Origin: Tetragenococcus solitarius NBRC 100494
GTDB lineage: Bacteria; Bacillota; Bacilli; Lactobacillales; Enterococcaceae
DNA length: 64,000 bases
NCBI RefSeq assembly: GCF_001544195.1
Contig: NZ_BCPY01000003.1
Location: forward strand, 1 to 64,000
Direction of reading: 5' to 3'
The position numbers and the translations under genes are program-made. Below the pieces are notes generated by a model that was not told the origin of the DNA, searched no databases, and saw only the letters and a program-made list of their open reading frames with translations. Numbering within the stretch: the stretch's first letter is position 1; each line of letters opens with the position of its first letter. This document shows positions 17,723 to 27,160 of the stretch, one piece after another.

Positions 17723-17784
17723 GGATGGGATTCCCTCCTACTTTTTTACCTACTATCGCGAACAAATAACGTTCGTATTTATTT

Positions 17785-17813
17785 TTATAAAGTCTTCTAA
17801 TATTCACTGTCAT
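17785..17813 (-). promoter_or_regulatory. Candidate internal promoter for ftsA-ftsZ
   Basis: In the 168-base divIB-ftsA gap the minus strand shows ATGACA (17808..17813), a 17-base spacer and TTATAA (17785..17790). A second TAAAAT lies slightly upstream. An extra promoter here would let ftsAZ be expressed above the rest of the dcw transcript. Confidence 0.42.
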
Positions 17814-17890
17814 TAATTTTACCATAGTTGAGCCGTTTTGAGAAAGAAGTTAATGAAAAATATTCAGATATTTATAGGAAAAATTATATT

Positions 17891-18892
17891 TTATTCCGAA
17901 TCTGCTTGATTATTTTCATCTTCTGTGTTTTTTTCGTCATAAGGACGAGCAAAAATACCAACTTCCATATCAATAATGCCCTTATCATCCATCTCTTTTG
18001 CTACTTGAGGGTAATAATGCATTTGTTGGTCCATATTTGAGATGTTAAGAATGACCCGATTTCCATCATTCATAAAAATAGTAAGTAATTCATCATTATT
18101 TTTAGAGGGTGTATAATTAATCTGTGATACACCGCTTTGAATTTCTTTAGGTAATTTATAATAATTTTTAATCGTTGGCATAATTTTATCTTGCCCAGTA
18201 AAGTCTTCTAGAATTACTTTATTTTTGTCAGCTTTTTCTTGTGGTTCCTGAACAATTTGTCCATTTTCTAAAATAGGCAGATATTCCCCCTTTTTAGATA
18301 ATAAGGCAACTTCTTTATATTCAGTCACATCAATTGTAAATTGGTTTAATGAAGAAAACTTAATCTTGGCTTTTTTTACTCTAGGAAAACCACGCGTAAT
18401 TTTTCTAGTAAATTGATCACGTTCAAAGTATTGTTTCCATAAATTTTCGTTCATTTGTAAGCCTGATGCACGAACGACTTTTTTTGAAGCAATATGATGA
18501 TTGCCACTGACATCTACCTTAGCTAGGCTGTTTAAAGGCGAGATATAATACAGCGTAAACAGTAAAGGAACAGCAAATATTGTAATAATCGTAAATAAGC
18601 GTTTATGTAATTGTTTATTCCGATAATTTTTTAGCTTAGGGAGACGATCAGCAAAAGAAACACGTTGAGTTGGATCTTGCTTTTCCTCTTTTTTTTCTGA
18701 TGATTTATCCTCTAATTTTGTCTTAGAGTTTTCAAAGCCGTCTTCTTGACTGTTGTTTGACTCTGCTTGCTTTTCATTTTTTTGATATTTTTCTAAATAG
18801 CGTAAATGTTCTTTTTGCCACGGAGTTAGTTCTTCATCATTATCCGGTTTCTTTCCTTTAAAAAAGTGATCATTTGTTTTCTTTTTACTGAT
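17891..18892 (-). CDS. divIB: Cell division protein DivIB/FtsQ, apparent ATC start
   Basis: A bitopic septal protein of about 333 residues. It has a charged cytoplasmic N-tail (1-97), one transmembrane helix (about 98-118), a POTRA domain (about 119-190, KVDVSGNHHIASKKVV), the beta domain and an acidic tail. DivIB stabilises the FtsL/DivIC complex. The frame is fully open from a TAA at 18917 to the stop, but it holds no ATG, GTG or TTG until an internal ATG at 18454, which would delete the tail, the helix and much of POTRA. An AAAGGAGG (18901..18908) sits 8 bases before an in-frame ATC (18890..18892). I infer AUC initiation. A base error (ATG read as ATC) is the alternative. Confidence 0.82.
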   Translation of the reverse strand: MSKKKTNDHFFKGKKPDNDEELTPWQKEHLRYLEKYQKNEKQAESNNSQEDGFENSKTKLEDKSSEKKEEKQDPTQRVSFADRLPKLKNYRNKQLHKRLFTIITIFAVPLLFTLYYISPLNSLAKVDVSGNHHIASKKVVRASGLQMNENLWKQYFERDQFTRKITRGFPRVKKAKIKFSSLNQFTIDVTEYKEVALLSKKGEYLPILENGQIVQEPQEKADKNKVILEDFTGQDKIMPTIKNYYKLPKEIQSGVSQINYTPSKNNDELLTIFMNDGNRVILNISNMDQQMHYYPQVAKEMDDKGIIDMEVGIFARPYDEKNTEDENNQADSE

Positions 18893-18931
18893 AGTATTCG
18901 CCTCCTTTGCTAAATATTATCCGGTTTTACT

Positions 18932-20023
18932 TTAAATCATAGACTTAACAAACTGATACAAGCGATCAGCTGCGTCGGGTATTCCTTGTTTTTTTGACTG
19001 AGACGACATTTGCTGCAAAAGTGCATCGTCTTCCATAATTTCATCTACAGTAGCAACTAAATTTTCTGCTGTCAATTGGTCGTCTTTAATCATTTTAGCT
19101 GCTCCTTCTTTAGACAAACTTCTAGCATTTTTGGTTTGATGATCATTTGTCACATAAGGGCTGGGAATTAACACCGCAGGTAGACCTAGACCCGTAAATT
19201 CAGCAATTGAAGTTGCTCCAGCACGTCCGACTAACAAATCACAATTAACCATTACCTCTGTCATATTTTTTATATATGGCTGAATACTGATATTTGCAAA
19301 AGCATCTTTCGTCATACCAATTGTATCATTAATTTCTTCATAATAACGTTCTCCAGAGGCATACAACACTTGATAATCTTTTTTGGCAAACTCAGGAATA
19401 GCTGCTACCACAGCTTGGTTAATTTTTAGTGCACCTTGACTACCGCCAAAAATTAAAACTGTCTTTTTTTCCGGATTTAAATTAAATTGGCGCAATAAAT
19501 TCGAACGTTTTATTCCCACAACTTCTTGAGCACGGGGATTTCCGACTAAAATGGTTTTGTTTTTAGGAAAATATTCAGCAGCATCTTCAAAAGCAATGCC
19601 GATTTTATCGACATAACGAGCTAAAAATTTATTGGTAATCCCAGGTACACTGTTTTGTTCATGAACAACAGTAGGAATATTTAGTTTAGCAGCAGCATAA
19701 ACCACCGCTCCAGAAACATAACCACCGGTACCAATAACAACATCTGGGTGAAATTTGCGAATGATTTTTTTTGCTTGGCGAATACTTTTCAAAAACAGTT
19801 GGATGGTTTTAAAGTTTTCAAATGTTAACTTTCGTTTAAACCCTTGAATTTCTAAAGTTAAAAAAGGAATATCGGTTTGAGGTAAAATTTTGTTTTCCAT
19901 TCCACGATTGGCCCCCACATACAAAAACGAAGAGTCCGGTTCTACCTTTTTTACGTAATTAATAAAGGCCAGTGCAGGGTAAATATGTCCACCTGTGCCG
20001 CCGCCTGTAACTAGTACTCTCAT
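18932..20023 (-). CDS. murG: UDP-N-acetylglucosamine-undecaprenyl-pyrophosphoryl-muramoyl-pentapeptide transferase MurG
   Basis: A 363-residue GT28 glycosyltransferase that makes lipid II from lipid I at the inner membrane face. The first glycine-rich loop [13 protein letters not shown] is at residues 7-19. The second ([16 protein letters not shown]) is near residue 96 and the third ([12 protein letters not shown]) near 190. The UDP-GlcNAc site motif [30 protein letters not shown] stretch lies around residue 260. It follows murD by 3 bases. Confidence 0.97.
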   Translation of the reverse strand: MRVLVTGGGTGGHIYPALAFINYVKKVEPDSSFLYVGANRGMENKILPQTDIPFLTLEIQGFKRKLTFENFKTIQLFLKSIRQAKKIIRKFHPDVVIGTGGYVSGAVVYAAAKLNIPTVVHEQNSVPGITNKFLARYVDKIGIAFEDAAEYFPKNKTILVGNPRAQEVVGIKRSNLLRQFNLNPEKKTVLIFGGSQGALKINQAVVAAIPEFAKKDYQVLYASGERYYEEINDTIGMTKDAFANISIQPYIKNMTEVMVNCDLLVGRAGATSIAEFTGLGLPAVLIPSPYVTNDHQTKNARSLSKEGAAKMIKDDQLTAENLVATVDEIMEDDALLQQMSSQSKKQGIPDAADRLYQFVKSMI

Positions 20024-20026
20024 TGC

Positions 20027-21400
20027 CTACTCCTTTTTCTCTTTTTTCAATTGCTTCACTGCCGATATATAACGATCTCCACGCACTTCAAAGTTACGGT
20101 ATTGATCCCAACTTGCGTTAGCTGGAGATAATAAAATGGTATCTGCTTTTTGACTTAGTTCAAAAGCTAGCGGAACGGCTTCTTCTGCATTTTCAGCAAA
20201 ACGAATTGTTGAAACTCCAGCTTTTTTTGCAGCCTCTTCCAATTTATATTTGGTTTGTCCAAATAAAACGACAGCTTTGACCCCTTTTAACGAAGGAACT
20301 AATGATTCAAAATCGTTCCCACGGTCTAAACCTCCGCACAGTAAAATGAGCTTGTGTGGATCAAAACCATCCAATGCTTTTTGTGTAGCTAAAATATTGG
20401 TTGCTTTTGAATCATTATAAAAAGCAACATCATCCACTTTTCCAACATATTGCGTACGATGTTTCACACCCGCAAATGTCCGTAAAGTATCCGCAATCAC
20501 TTCATCATCGATTCCCCAAAGTACAGCTGTAGCAATCGCTGCTAAAGCATTTTCGACGTTATGTATCCCTGGTACTCCCAGTTCATCTACTGAAAGAATG
20601 GGCCTTTTTTTGTAATAGAGTACCCCTTGTTGCAAATAAGCACCATCGACAACTTCTTTTGTCGAAAAAGGAACCACCGTTGCTTGAGTACTTTGAGCTA
20701 ATTCTTGTATTTCTTTTTGATTCCAGTTCAAAATTAAAAAGTCCTCAGAAGTCATGTTTTGTTGAATCTTCCATTTAGCCGCAACATAAGCTTCCCAACT
20801 TCCATGGTAATCAAGATGAGCTTCATACAAATTTGTCAATACAGCAATTTTAGGATGAAACTGTCTTACACCCATCAACTGAAAGCTCGATACTTCCATA
20901 ACAAGACAATCTTCTTTTTTAGCTTTTTTTGCTACTGTACTTGCGGGGTAACCAATATTACCAGACAAATGTGCCTGCTGGCCAGACATACCAGCATTTA
21001 ATATATGCTCAACCATAGTTGTCGTTGTTGTTTTACCATTTGTGCCAGTAATAGCGACAATTGGAGCTTCTGAAATTTGATAAGCTAATTCAACTTCTGT
21101 AATAATAGGTAAGCCTTTTTCCTGTGCTTTTTTTACCAAAGGATGGTCATAAGGAATGCCGGGATTTTTTACCATCATGAAAAAATCTTCATCTAATAAT
21201 TCAATTGGATGGCTCCCACAGATGACCTTTATGCCTAAGGCTAAAAGATCTTGTGCCTCAGGATTTTCCTCAAAGGGCTTGCCATCATTAACGGTAACAA
21301 GTGCGCCCAAATCATGTAATGATTTAGCCGCACTAACTCCACTTTTTGCTAATCCTAAAACGAGTATTTTTTTATTTTGATAGGTTGTGATTTCTTTCAA
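20027..21400 (-). CDS. murD: UDP-N-acetylmuramoyl-L-alanine--D-glutamate ligase
   Basis: A 457-residue Mur ligase that adds D-glutamate to UDP-MurNAc-L-Ala. Rossmann-like N-domain ([16 protein letters not shown]), ATP loop GTNGKTTTT near residue 117, central [16 protein letters not shown] motif and a C-terminal ligase domain with [19 protein letters not shown]. The ATG at 21409 touches the AGGAG site with no spacing. The TTG three codons later lies 9 bases after it and gives an N-terminus like that of enterococcal MurD, so TTG is preferred. Confidence 0.95.
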   Translation of the reverse strand: MKEITTYQNKKILVLGLAKSGVSAAKSLHDLGALVTVNDGKPFEENPEAQDLLALGIKVICGSHPIELLDEDFFMMVKNPGIPYDHPLVKKAQEKGLPIITEVELAYQISEAPIVAITGTNGKTTTTTMVEHILNAGMSGQQAHLSGNIGYPASTVAKKAKKEDCLVMEVSSFQLMGVRQFHPKIAVLTNLYEAHLDYHGSWEAYVAAKWKIQQNMTSEDFLILNWNQKEIQELAQSTQATVVPFSTKEVVDGAYLQQGVLYYKKRPILSVDELGVPGIHNVENALAAIATAVLWGIDDEVIADTLRTFAGVKHRTQYVGKVDDVAFYNDSKATNILATQKALDGFDPHKLILLCGGLDRGNDFESLVPSLKGVKAVVLFGQTKYKLEEAAKKAGVSTIRFAENAEEAVPLAFELSQKADTILLSPANASWDQYRNFEVRGDRYISAVKQLKKEKKE

Positions 21401-21439
21401 TTTCTTCATCTCCTGCAGTTACTGCTTGTTTTCTTTCCA

Positions 21440-22405
21440 TTAATTTAAACAAATCAATAAAGTAACAACTGAAAAAATAAAGGCAGTCAGCCAAAATATA
21501 CCATCAATTTTCCATTCAGACCAGCCGTTCATTTCAAAATGATGATGAATAGGTGACATTTTAAAAATACGCTTGCCTGTCAGCTTAAAACTAAAGACCT
21601 GCAAAATTACACTAGCTGTCTCGATAACATAGACAATACCAATCACCAATAATGTCCATTCTTGGTGTAAAAGAATCGAAATTCCGGCTAATAATCCGCC
21701 TAATGCAAGAGAGCCAACATCGCCCATAAAAATTTTCGCTGGTTTTTTATTATATATGAAGAAACCAGCCAAACCTCCAATTACGCTCAAACAAACAATT
21801 AAGACATCCATTTGGTTTTGATACCAGGCAATAATAGCATAAGTTGCAAAAGAAATAACTGCAAGTCCTGAAACTAATCCGTCAATACCATCAGCTAAAT
21901 TGACCGCATTTGAAAAACCGACCAACCAAAACATTACAAATAAGCCGTAAAAAATGGATAAAGGTACTGATAAGCCGAAAAAGTTAAGTACATTCTCATT
22001 TCCTTCATATAAAAAAACAAAGTAAAAAACTAATGCTCCAGCAATTTGTCCAACCAACTTTTGTATGGATGTTAATCCCATATTACGCTTTTTAAATATT
22101 TTAATAAAATCATCTAAAAAGCCTAACAGTCCGTATACGATAAAAACAAAAAGCAAAATCATAAGTGACGGAGTTGCTACTCCTTGCCACAAACTCACCC
22201 AAATAGCTGTAATGATTGAACCGACTAGAAAAACGACACCACCCATTGTAGGCGTTCCAGCTTTACTGTTATGCCACTTTGGCCCTTCTTCACGAATCTC
22301 TTGTCCATATTTTTTCATCTGAAAATAACCAATAAACAATGGCATCAAAATGACCGTAATAGCAAAGCCACTTGCAATCGGCAGAATCATTTTTGTCCAA
22401 TCCAT
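21440..22405 (-). CDS. mraY: Phospho-N-acetylmuramoyl-pentapeptide-transferase
   Basis: A 321-residue polytopic membrane enzyme that makes lipid I from UDP-MurNAc-pentapeptide and undecaprenyl phosphate. It has about ten helices. Signature motifs are GTPTMGGVVFL near residue 50, FLDDFIK near 97, the catalytic NLADGIDGLVSGL near 170 and SPIHHHFEM near 285. It lies between the PBP gene and murD, in normal dcw order. Confidence 0.97.
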   Translation of the reverse strand: MDWTKMILPIASGFAITVILMPLFIGYFQMKKYGQEIREEGPKWHNSKAGTPTMGGVVFLVGSIITAIWVSLWQGVATPSLMILLFVFIVYGLLGFLDDFIKIFKKRNMGLTSIQKLVGQIAGALVFYFVFLYEGNENVLNFFGLSVPLSIFYGLFVMFWLVGFSNAVNLADGIDGLVSGLAVISFATYAIIAWYQNQMDVLIVCLSVIGGLAGFFIYNKKPAKIFMGDVGSLALGGLLAGISILLHQEWTLLVIGIVYVIETASVILQVFSFKLTGKRIFKMSPIHHHFEMNGWSEWKIDGIFWLTAFIFSVVTLLICLN

Positions 22406-22457
22406 ATTTTTCCTCTCCTCATAACTTATTTAACTTTGTTTCAATATCGTTCTTTTA

Positions 22458-24674
22458 TTAATCTTCTTCTAGCTCAAAGCTTAGTTTATTATCACCTATT
22501 TTTTCATAAGGTTGAACACTTTGACTCACGCAATAACCTTCGCCTTCAAAAGAAACATCGACATCTAAAAGGTCTCCCAATTTGACAAGATCTGCTTTAG
22601 ACCAGCCACTAACGTCTGGCATCATAGGATTGTTATCATCCGTTAAAAGTAACAATTTTTCTGAAGACATTAAACGTTCGCCATTATCTACGGATTGCTC
22701 CACTACTTTATTCCCATCACCAATGACTATTGGAGTGAGCCCTTTCTTTTGTACGTCGTTAGCTGCAGTATCAGCCTTTAAATTACGATAGTCTTCTACT
22801 TTAACTTTTTCGCTACTCGTTTCTTCATTATCTTTGGCTTCGTCGACATCACGAAGATCCATCGCTCTTTCCAATAATGGATTGGCAATACTAGGCAGCA
22901 CTTCAGTATCTTCTTGTTCTGGGCGGTTCATTGTAAGATACATAACATACTGCGGATCTTCAGAAGGTGTCATCAAAACAACAGAATACAGGTAATCGCT
23001 TTGACCTTCTAAATAGTTTCCATCACGAGAAATCTGTGCAGTTCCTGTCTTAGCTGAAACATGTTCATTTGGCACTTTATACTGATCATAAGCCGTGCCG
23101 TATTCTTCACTTTCTACGGTGTCCCGCATATAAGTACGCACATCTTTCGCCGCTTTTTTAGATACAGGATGTCCGACAACTTCTGGTTTAGTTACGATTT
23201 CGTCATCTTTGGTTTCATCAACAATTTTATCAATCACTTGTGGTTTTAACATAGCCCCATCATTTGAAATCGCGCTAAAAGCTTGTAACATTTGAAATTG
23301 GGTTACGCCAATCGCTTGACCAAAGGCTGTCATTGCATGACTTACGACATTGTCTTCTGGTAGTGAACCATTCTTTTCACCAGAAAGGCCCGAATACGTA
23401 CTTCTGCCAAAGCCAAATTCTTGTAAGTACCGTTGCCAACGCTCTTTCATCCGTTGTTCTAATTTAACCATTCCCACATTACTTGACCAGGATAAGGCTT
23501 GTCGCATAGTTAAAACTGGTTTGGAACCTCTATGATAATCCCAATCTCTAATGGTAGCATCCAGCAAGTTTATTTCTCCAGGTTTATATGTTTCGTTAGG
23601 ATTAAATGTTCCATTATCAATCGCGCTAGCTACTGTCATTACTTTCATAGTAGAACCTGGTTCATAGTTGTCTTCTACGAATAAATTCGACCAAACAAAA
23701 TCCTTAGCATTAATCCCTTTTTTGGTTTCAGGATTAAAGGTAGGCCGTTGTGACATGGAGACAACCTCCCCTGTTTTAGCATCCATTAATACCGCAGTCA
23801 TATCTTCGGCATCAACTTTTTTCCACGCTTGGTCCATTAAAGTTTCCAAATAGCTTTGCAAACGACTATCTAATGTAGTATAGATATCTTTACCATCAAC
23901 AGCCGCTTGTGACTCCGCTACAGTTCCTGGCAAAGGATTTTGATAGTTATCCTTTTGATAAATAATTTTTCCATCTTTTCCTTTCAAGACGTCATTATAA
24001 TCCTCTTCAATCCCCATACGTCCGACCAAGGTTTCTTGGTTGGTTTTCTCATCATTTTGAACATCGGCATAACCAATGAAATGTGAGGAAAAAACACCAT
24101 TCGGATAAATCCTAGACGGATGTTCAGTAAAGTATAAGCCAGCGATGTCTTTTTCTTTCATCGCTTTTTCGATCGTTTCTCTTTGCTGTAGGCTAATACT
24201 TTTGGCATTAGGAATATCCACTTGATACTTGTTTTCTTTGGCCCCTTCTTTTAAGACTTTTAATGTTTCTTTTTTATCGACATCTTTAACTGTATCTGCG
24301 ATAATTTCTGCTAACTCGTCAAAGTTTTTTTCTTCAGCATATAATTTCTCATCGCCGTTTGTATAAGCTTTTGATAGCACCGCATATAAAGAATAAGAAG
24401 TCGCATCTTCTGCAATGGGTTCACCATTACGATCATAGATTGTTCCCCGTTTTGCTTTCACAACTTCTGACCCTTGATATAAATCTTTGGTTTGTGTCTC
24501 TAATGATTCTCCAGCAACATTGCCTACCACTACGATATAACTTAACCGTGCAACAAATAAAAAGAACAACCCAATACTCGTAGCAAAGAGAATAATTCCT
24601 ACTTTTTTGCGGTTGTTCCTTGTAGACAAATTTTTCTTTTTAAAGTATTGCCGGATTCTTTCTTTCATACGCAT
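22458..24674 (-). CDS. PASTA-domain class B penicillin-binding protein (FtsI/PBP2x type)
   Basis: A 738-residue septal transpeptidase with a short cytoplasmic tail and one membrane anchor (about residues 26-50). A dimerisation/pedestal domain follows, then the transpeptidase with catalytic STMK (EPGSTMKVM, about residue 345), SSN (SWSSNVGM) and KTGT (SAKTGTAQ). Two C-terminal PASTA repeats occupy about residues 620-738. It crosslinks septal peptidoglycan with FtsW, which is not in this window. Its ATG directly abuts the ftsL stop. Confidence 0.95.
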   Translation of the reverse strand: MRMKERIRQYFKKKNLSTRNNRKKVGIILFATSIGLFFLFVARLSYIVVVGNVAGESLETQTKDLYQGSEVVKAKRGTIYDRNGEPIAEDATSYSLYAVLSKAYTNGDEKLYAEEKNFDELAEIIADTVKDVDKKETLKVLKEGAKENKYQVDIPNAKSISLQQRETIEKAMKEKDIAGLYFTEHPSRIYPNGVFSSHFIGYADVQNDEKTNQETLVGRMGIEEDYNDVLKGKDGKIIYQKDNYQNPLPGTVAESQAAVDGKDIYTTLDSRLQSYLETLMDQAWKKVDAEDMTAVLMDAKTGEVVSMSQRPTFNPETKKGINAKDFVWSNLFVEDNYEPGSTMKVMTVASAIDNGTFNPNETYKPGEINLLDATIRDWDYHRGSKPVLTMRQALSWSSNVGMVKLEQRMKERWQRYLQEFGFGRSTYSGLSGEKNGSLPEDNVVSHAMTAFGQAIGVTQFQMLQAFSAISNDGAMLKPQVIDKIVDETKDDEIVTKPEVVGHPVSKKAAKDVRTYMRDTVESEEYGTAYDQYKVPNEHVSAKTGTAQISRDGNYLEGQSDYLYSVVLMTPSEDPQYVMYLTMNRPEQEDTEVLPSIANPLLERAMDLRDVDEAKDNEETSSEKVKVEDYRNLKADTAANDVQKKGLTPIVIGDGNKVVEQSVDNGERLMSSEKLLLLTDDNNPMMPDVSGWSKADLVKLGDLLDVDVSFEGEGYCVSQSVQPYEKIGDNKLSFELEED

Positions 24675-25085
24675 TTATTTCACTTTCCTTAAATGGTCGC
24701 TATCAATTGATAGACCTTTATCTTCAGCAATTTTTTGAATTCGTTCGCTTTTTGACAACTCATTTTTTTCCTGTTGTAATCGTGTTACTTCTGCTTGTTT
24801 TTGACTGACATTTTCTTGCAAATTAGATACATCTTGTTCGACTTCACTAATGGTGGTTCGCAAACTGATAGTAAGCAACCCTAAACCGATCAAAGCAGCG
24901 ATTAAAATAGTAATGATAAATTTTTCTAAACGCGAAATTTTTTCTAATTTACGTGTAGGCGATAAAGGTACAACCACCACATCAGGACGATTAGGAGTAT
25001 CAGATGGTTGAAGATCTATCTGCTCTTCTTGTGAAACTTCATCTTCCATTTCGTAAGAAGCGTTTTGTGCTTTTAATTCTGCCAT
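24675..25085 (-). CDS. ftsL: Cell division protein FtsL
   Basis: A 136-residue bitopic protein with an acidic cytoplasmic tail of about 55 residues, one transmembrane helix (about 57-77, IITILIAALIGLGLLTISL) and an extracytoplasmic leucine-zipper coiled coil (about 80-120). It forms a complex with DivIB and DivIC that activates septal synthesis. Identification rests on this topology and on its place between rsmH and the PBP gene. The sequence itself is poorly conserved in the family. Confidence 0.9.
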   Translation of the reverse strand: MAELKAQNASYEMEDEVSQEEQIDLQPSDTPNRPDVVVVPLSPTRKLEKISRLEKFIITILIAALIGLGLLTISLRTTISEVEQDVSNLQENVSQKQAEVTRLQQEKNELSKSERIQKIAEDKGLSIDSDHLRKVK

Positions 25086-25090
25086 TGATT

Positions 25091-26044
25091 TTACTCCTCC
25101 TTTATTTTTTTGGCTACACGTAGTTTTGCGCTGCGTGAACGATTATTTTTTTGGATTTCTTCTTTACTCGGAAGGATTGGCTTTCGAGTAACTGTAGCAA
25201 GAATGGGTTGAAACTCTTCTGGAATAATAGGAAGTCCAGGTGGCATATCTTTAATGTGACTATATTCTTTAAATATATTTTTTACGATACGATCTTCTAA
25301 AGAGTGGAAAGTAATCACTGCAATACGACCATCCTTGTTTAAAAGCTCAATGGCTTGTTCTAATGAACTTTCGATGGCGCCTAGCTCATCATTTACAGCA
25401 ATACGAATCGCTTGAAACACCCTTTTAGCTGGGTGGCCTCCCTTTCTTCTTGCAGCTGCAGGAATCCCTGCTTTTATAATGTCTACTAATTGTGTGGTCG
25501 TCTTAATCGGTTGTTCTTTACGAACTGCCTCAATTTTTCGGGCAATTTGTTTGGAAAAACGCTCTTCGCCATAACGAAAAAATATTTTAACTAATTGATG
25601 ATAATCATATTCATTGACAACTTCGTAGGCAGATAAATCCTGACTTTGGTCCATCCGCATATCAAGCGGAGCTTCTTTGTGGTAGCTAAAGCCACGATTA
25701 GCTTCATCTAACTGAGGTGAAGAAACTCCTAAATCGTAAAAAATGCCATCTACTTTATAAACGCCCAATTTTTTCAGTTCTTCTTTTATAAAACGAAAAT
25801 TACGTTTTATAAATGTTACCTGCCCTTTTTTTATGTAAGGCTCTAAACGTTTCTTAGCATAATCGAGTGCTTGTTGATCTTGGTCAAAAGCGTATAGATG
25901 TCCATCAGATGCTAATTGTTCCAATAAATATTGACTATGGCCAGCGCCTCCTAAGGTACAATCGACATAAATACCATGAGGATTAACAAGTAAGCTATCT
26001 ACAGTTTCTTTTTTCATCACTGTAAAATGTTGAAACATGACCAT
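25091..26044 (-). CDS. rsmH: 16S rRNA (cytosine(1402)-N(4))-methyltransferase RsmH
   Basis: A 317-residue SAM-dependent methyltransferase, formerly MraW. The SAM-binding motif is [15 protein letters not shown] near residue 29. [20 protein letters not shown] (about residue 108 on), [24 protein letters not shown] and [12 protein letters not shown] are family signatures. It methylates N4 of C1402 in the ribosomal P site together with RsmI, which is encoded near 59 kb here. It lies 14 bases after mraZ. Confidence 0.96.
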   Translation of the reverse strand: MVMFQHFTVMKKETVDSLLVNPHGIYVDCTLGGAGHSQYLLEQLASDGHLYAFDQDQQALDYAKKRLEPYIKKGQVTFIKRNFRFIKEELKKLGVYKVDGIFYDLGVSSPQLDEANRGFSYHKEAPLDMRMDQSQDLSAYEVVNEYDYHQLVKIFFRYGEERFSKQIARKIEAVRKEQPIKTTTQLVDIIKAGIPAAARRKGGHPAKRVFQAIRIAVNDELGAIESSLEQAIELLNKDGRIAVITFHSLEDRIVKNIFKEYSHIKDMPPGLPIIPEEFQPILATVTRKPILPSKEEIQKNNRSRSAKLRVAKKIKEE

Positions 26045-26058
26045 CTAATTTCCTCTTT

Positions 26059-26490
26059 CTACAAGCCAAAATCAATCATTGTTTCGGCAATATCATCAAA
26101 GTTTTCTTCTGTTTCTTCAGCAAAGTCGCTCCAATGTTGTTTATCCCAAATCTCAATTCGAGTCGATACACCAATAATCACGCAATTTTTTTCTAAATTG
26201 GCATGCTTTCTCAATGTATTTGGAATATTAATCCGACCTTGTTTATCAATTTCACATTCAGTGGCAGCAGAATAAAAGAAACGGACAAAGCTTCTTGCAT
26301 CTTTTTTAGCAAGAGGCATTTGATCTAATTTTTCTTCAAGTTTCTCCCATTCAGTCAGAGGGTAGCCAAATAGACAACCATCTAAACCACGTGTCACAAC
26401 AAATTTTTCTCCAAGTTGTTCACGAAGTTTGGACGGAACGATTAAACGACCTTTTGTGTCTATCGAGTGTTCAAATTCACCCATTAGCAT
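26059..26490 (-). CDS. mraZ: Transcriptional regulator MraZ
   Basis: A 143-residue protein with two AbrB/SpoVT-like swapped-hairpin repeats (about residues 5-50 with [14 protein letters not shown], and 75-125 with [14 protein letters not shown]). It binds GTGG-type repeats ahead of its own gene and regulates the dcw cluster. The start is at the ATG six bases after GGAGGG, giving exactly the B. subtilis length. The upstream extension overlaps the repeat operator. Confidence 0.95.
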   Translation of the reverse strand: MLMGEFEHSIDTKGRLIVPSKLREQLGEKFVVTRGLDGCLFGYPLTEWEKLEEKLDQMPLAKKDARSFVRFFYSAATECEIDKQGRINIPNTLRKHANLEKNCVIIGVSTRIEIWDKQHWSDFAEETEENFDDIAETMIDFGL

Positions 26491-26528
26491 GTCTAACCCT
26501 CCAATCACCACCTGATAAACACAGTCTA

Positions 26529-26552
26529 CCACAATCCCCCACTTTCTACCAC
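26529..26552 (-). promoter_or_regulatory. Probable MraZ box
   Basis: Three GTGG repeats lie at an exact 10-base period on the minus strand (CCAC at 26529, 26539 and 26549 on the plus strand), about 40-60 bases before mraZ. MraZ is known to bind tandem GTGG/TGGG repeats with about one helical turn spacing. No convincing -10/-35 pair was found nearby. Confidence 0.65.
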
Positions 26553-26660
26553 ATTTTGTCCAAAATTACTGAAGAACTTTTTTGACTTTTTCTTACCAAT
26601 TGGTAAAGGTTGATTTAAAGAGTTTTCTTGGAGTCTTTTAAAAGACTTTTATTAAAAAAA

Positions 26661-27029
26661 TTAAAAGAACTGGATCACACTAAAGATAATTAAAACAATG
26701 TATAAGATAAAAGAAAGCAAGAAAACGGAACGCCAATACATTTTGAAAAACCGACGATACACGATTTCTTCAAAAAAATAAGCCTGGAATATAGCCAAGG
26801 CGATCCCTAATAATAAAAGAGTCATGAGAAAATAAGGAAAAATTGAAAATTGAAAACTGATGATTGAAAGTTGTCGTATTCCAAAAAGTAAAAATGGTAC
26901 GGTTAAGTCTGACGCTTTTAAACGAAATCGTTTATATAACGAAAAAATAGAGATGCATAGTCTAGCTGCAAACAAAACAATTGCAGGGAAAAAATACCAA
27001 AACAAAAAAATCGGTGAAAATGTAGACAT
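26661..27029 (-). CDS. DUF3397 family membrane protein
   Basis: A 122-residue hydrophobic protein with four predicted helices (about 7-29, 40-60, 63-88 and 97-121) joined by short basic loops. It matches the DUF3397 family, which in Lactobacillales is regularly found just ahead of mraZ. Function is unknown. Position suggests a link to envelope synthesis. Two palindromes lie between it and mraZ. Confidence 0.8.
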   Translation of the reverse strand: MSTFSPIFLFWYFFPAIVLFAARLCISIFSLYKRFRLKASDLTVPFLLFGIRQLSIISFQFSIFPYFLMTLLLLGIALAIFQAYFFEEIVYRRFFKMYWRSVFLLSFILYIVLIIFSVIQFF

Positions 27030-27160
27030 AATATGTAGTCCTTTCTAATAACAAATAACTTCCTTGTACTTTTCATGTAGTTATTTCATTGTTCTTAAAA
27101 TTTCTGTTAAAATAAAAGTAAATCTTAGGTCAAATAGACGGAAAATGAGGGAGAAAATCC

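Noticed and set aside
18452..18454. ATG as the divIB start
   Set aside because: It would delete the cytoplasmic tail, transmembrane helix and part of POTRA, all of which are encoded intact upstream.
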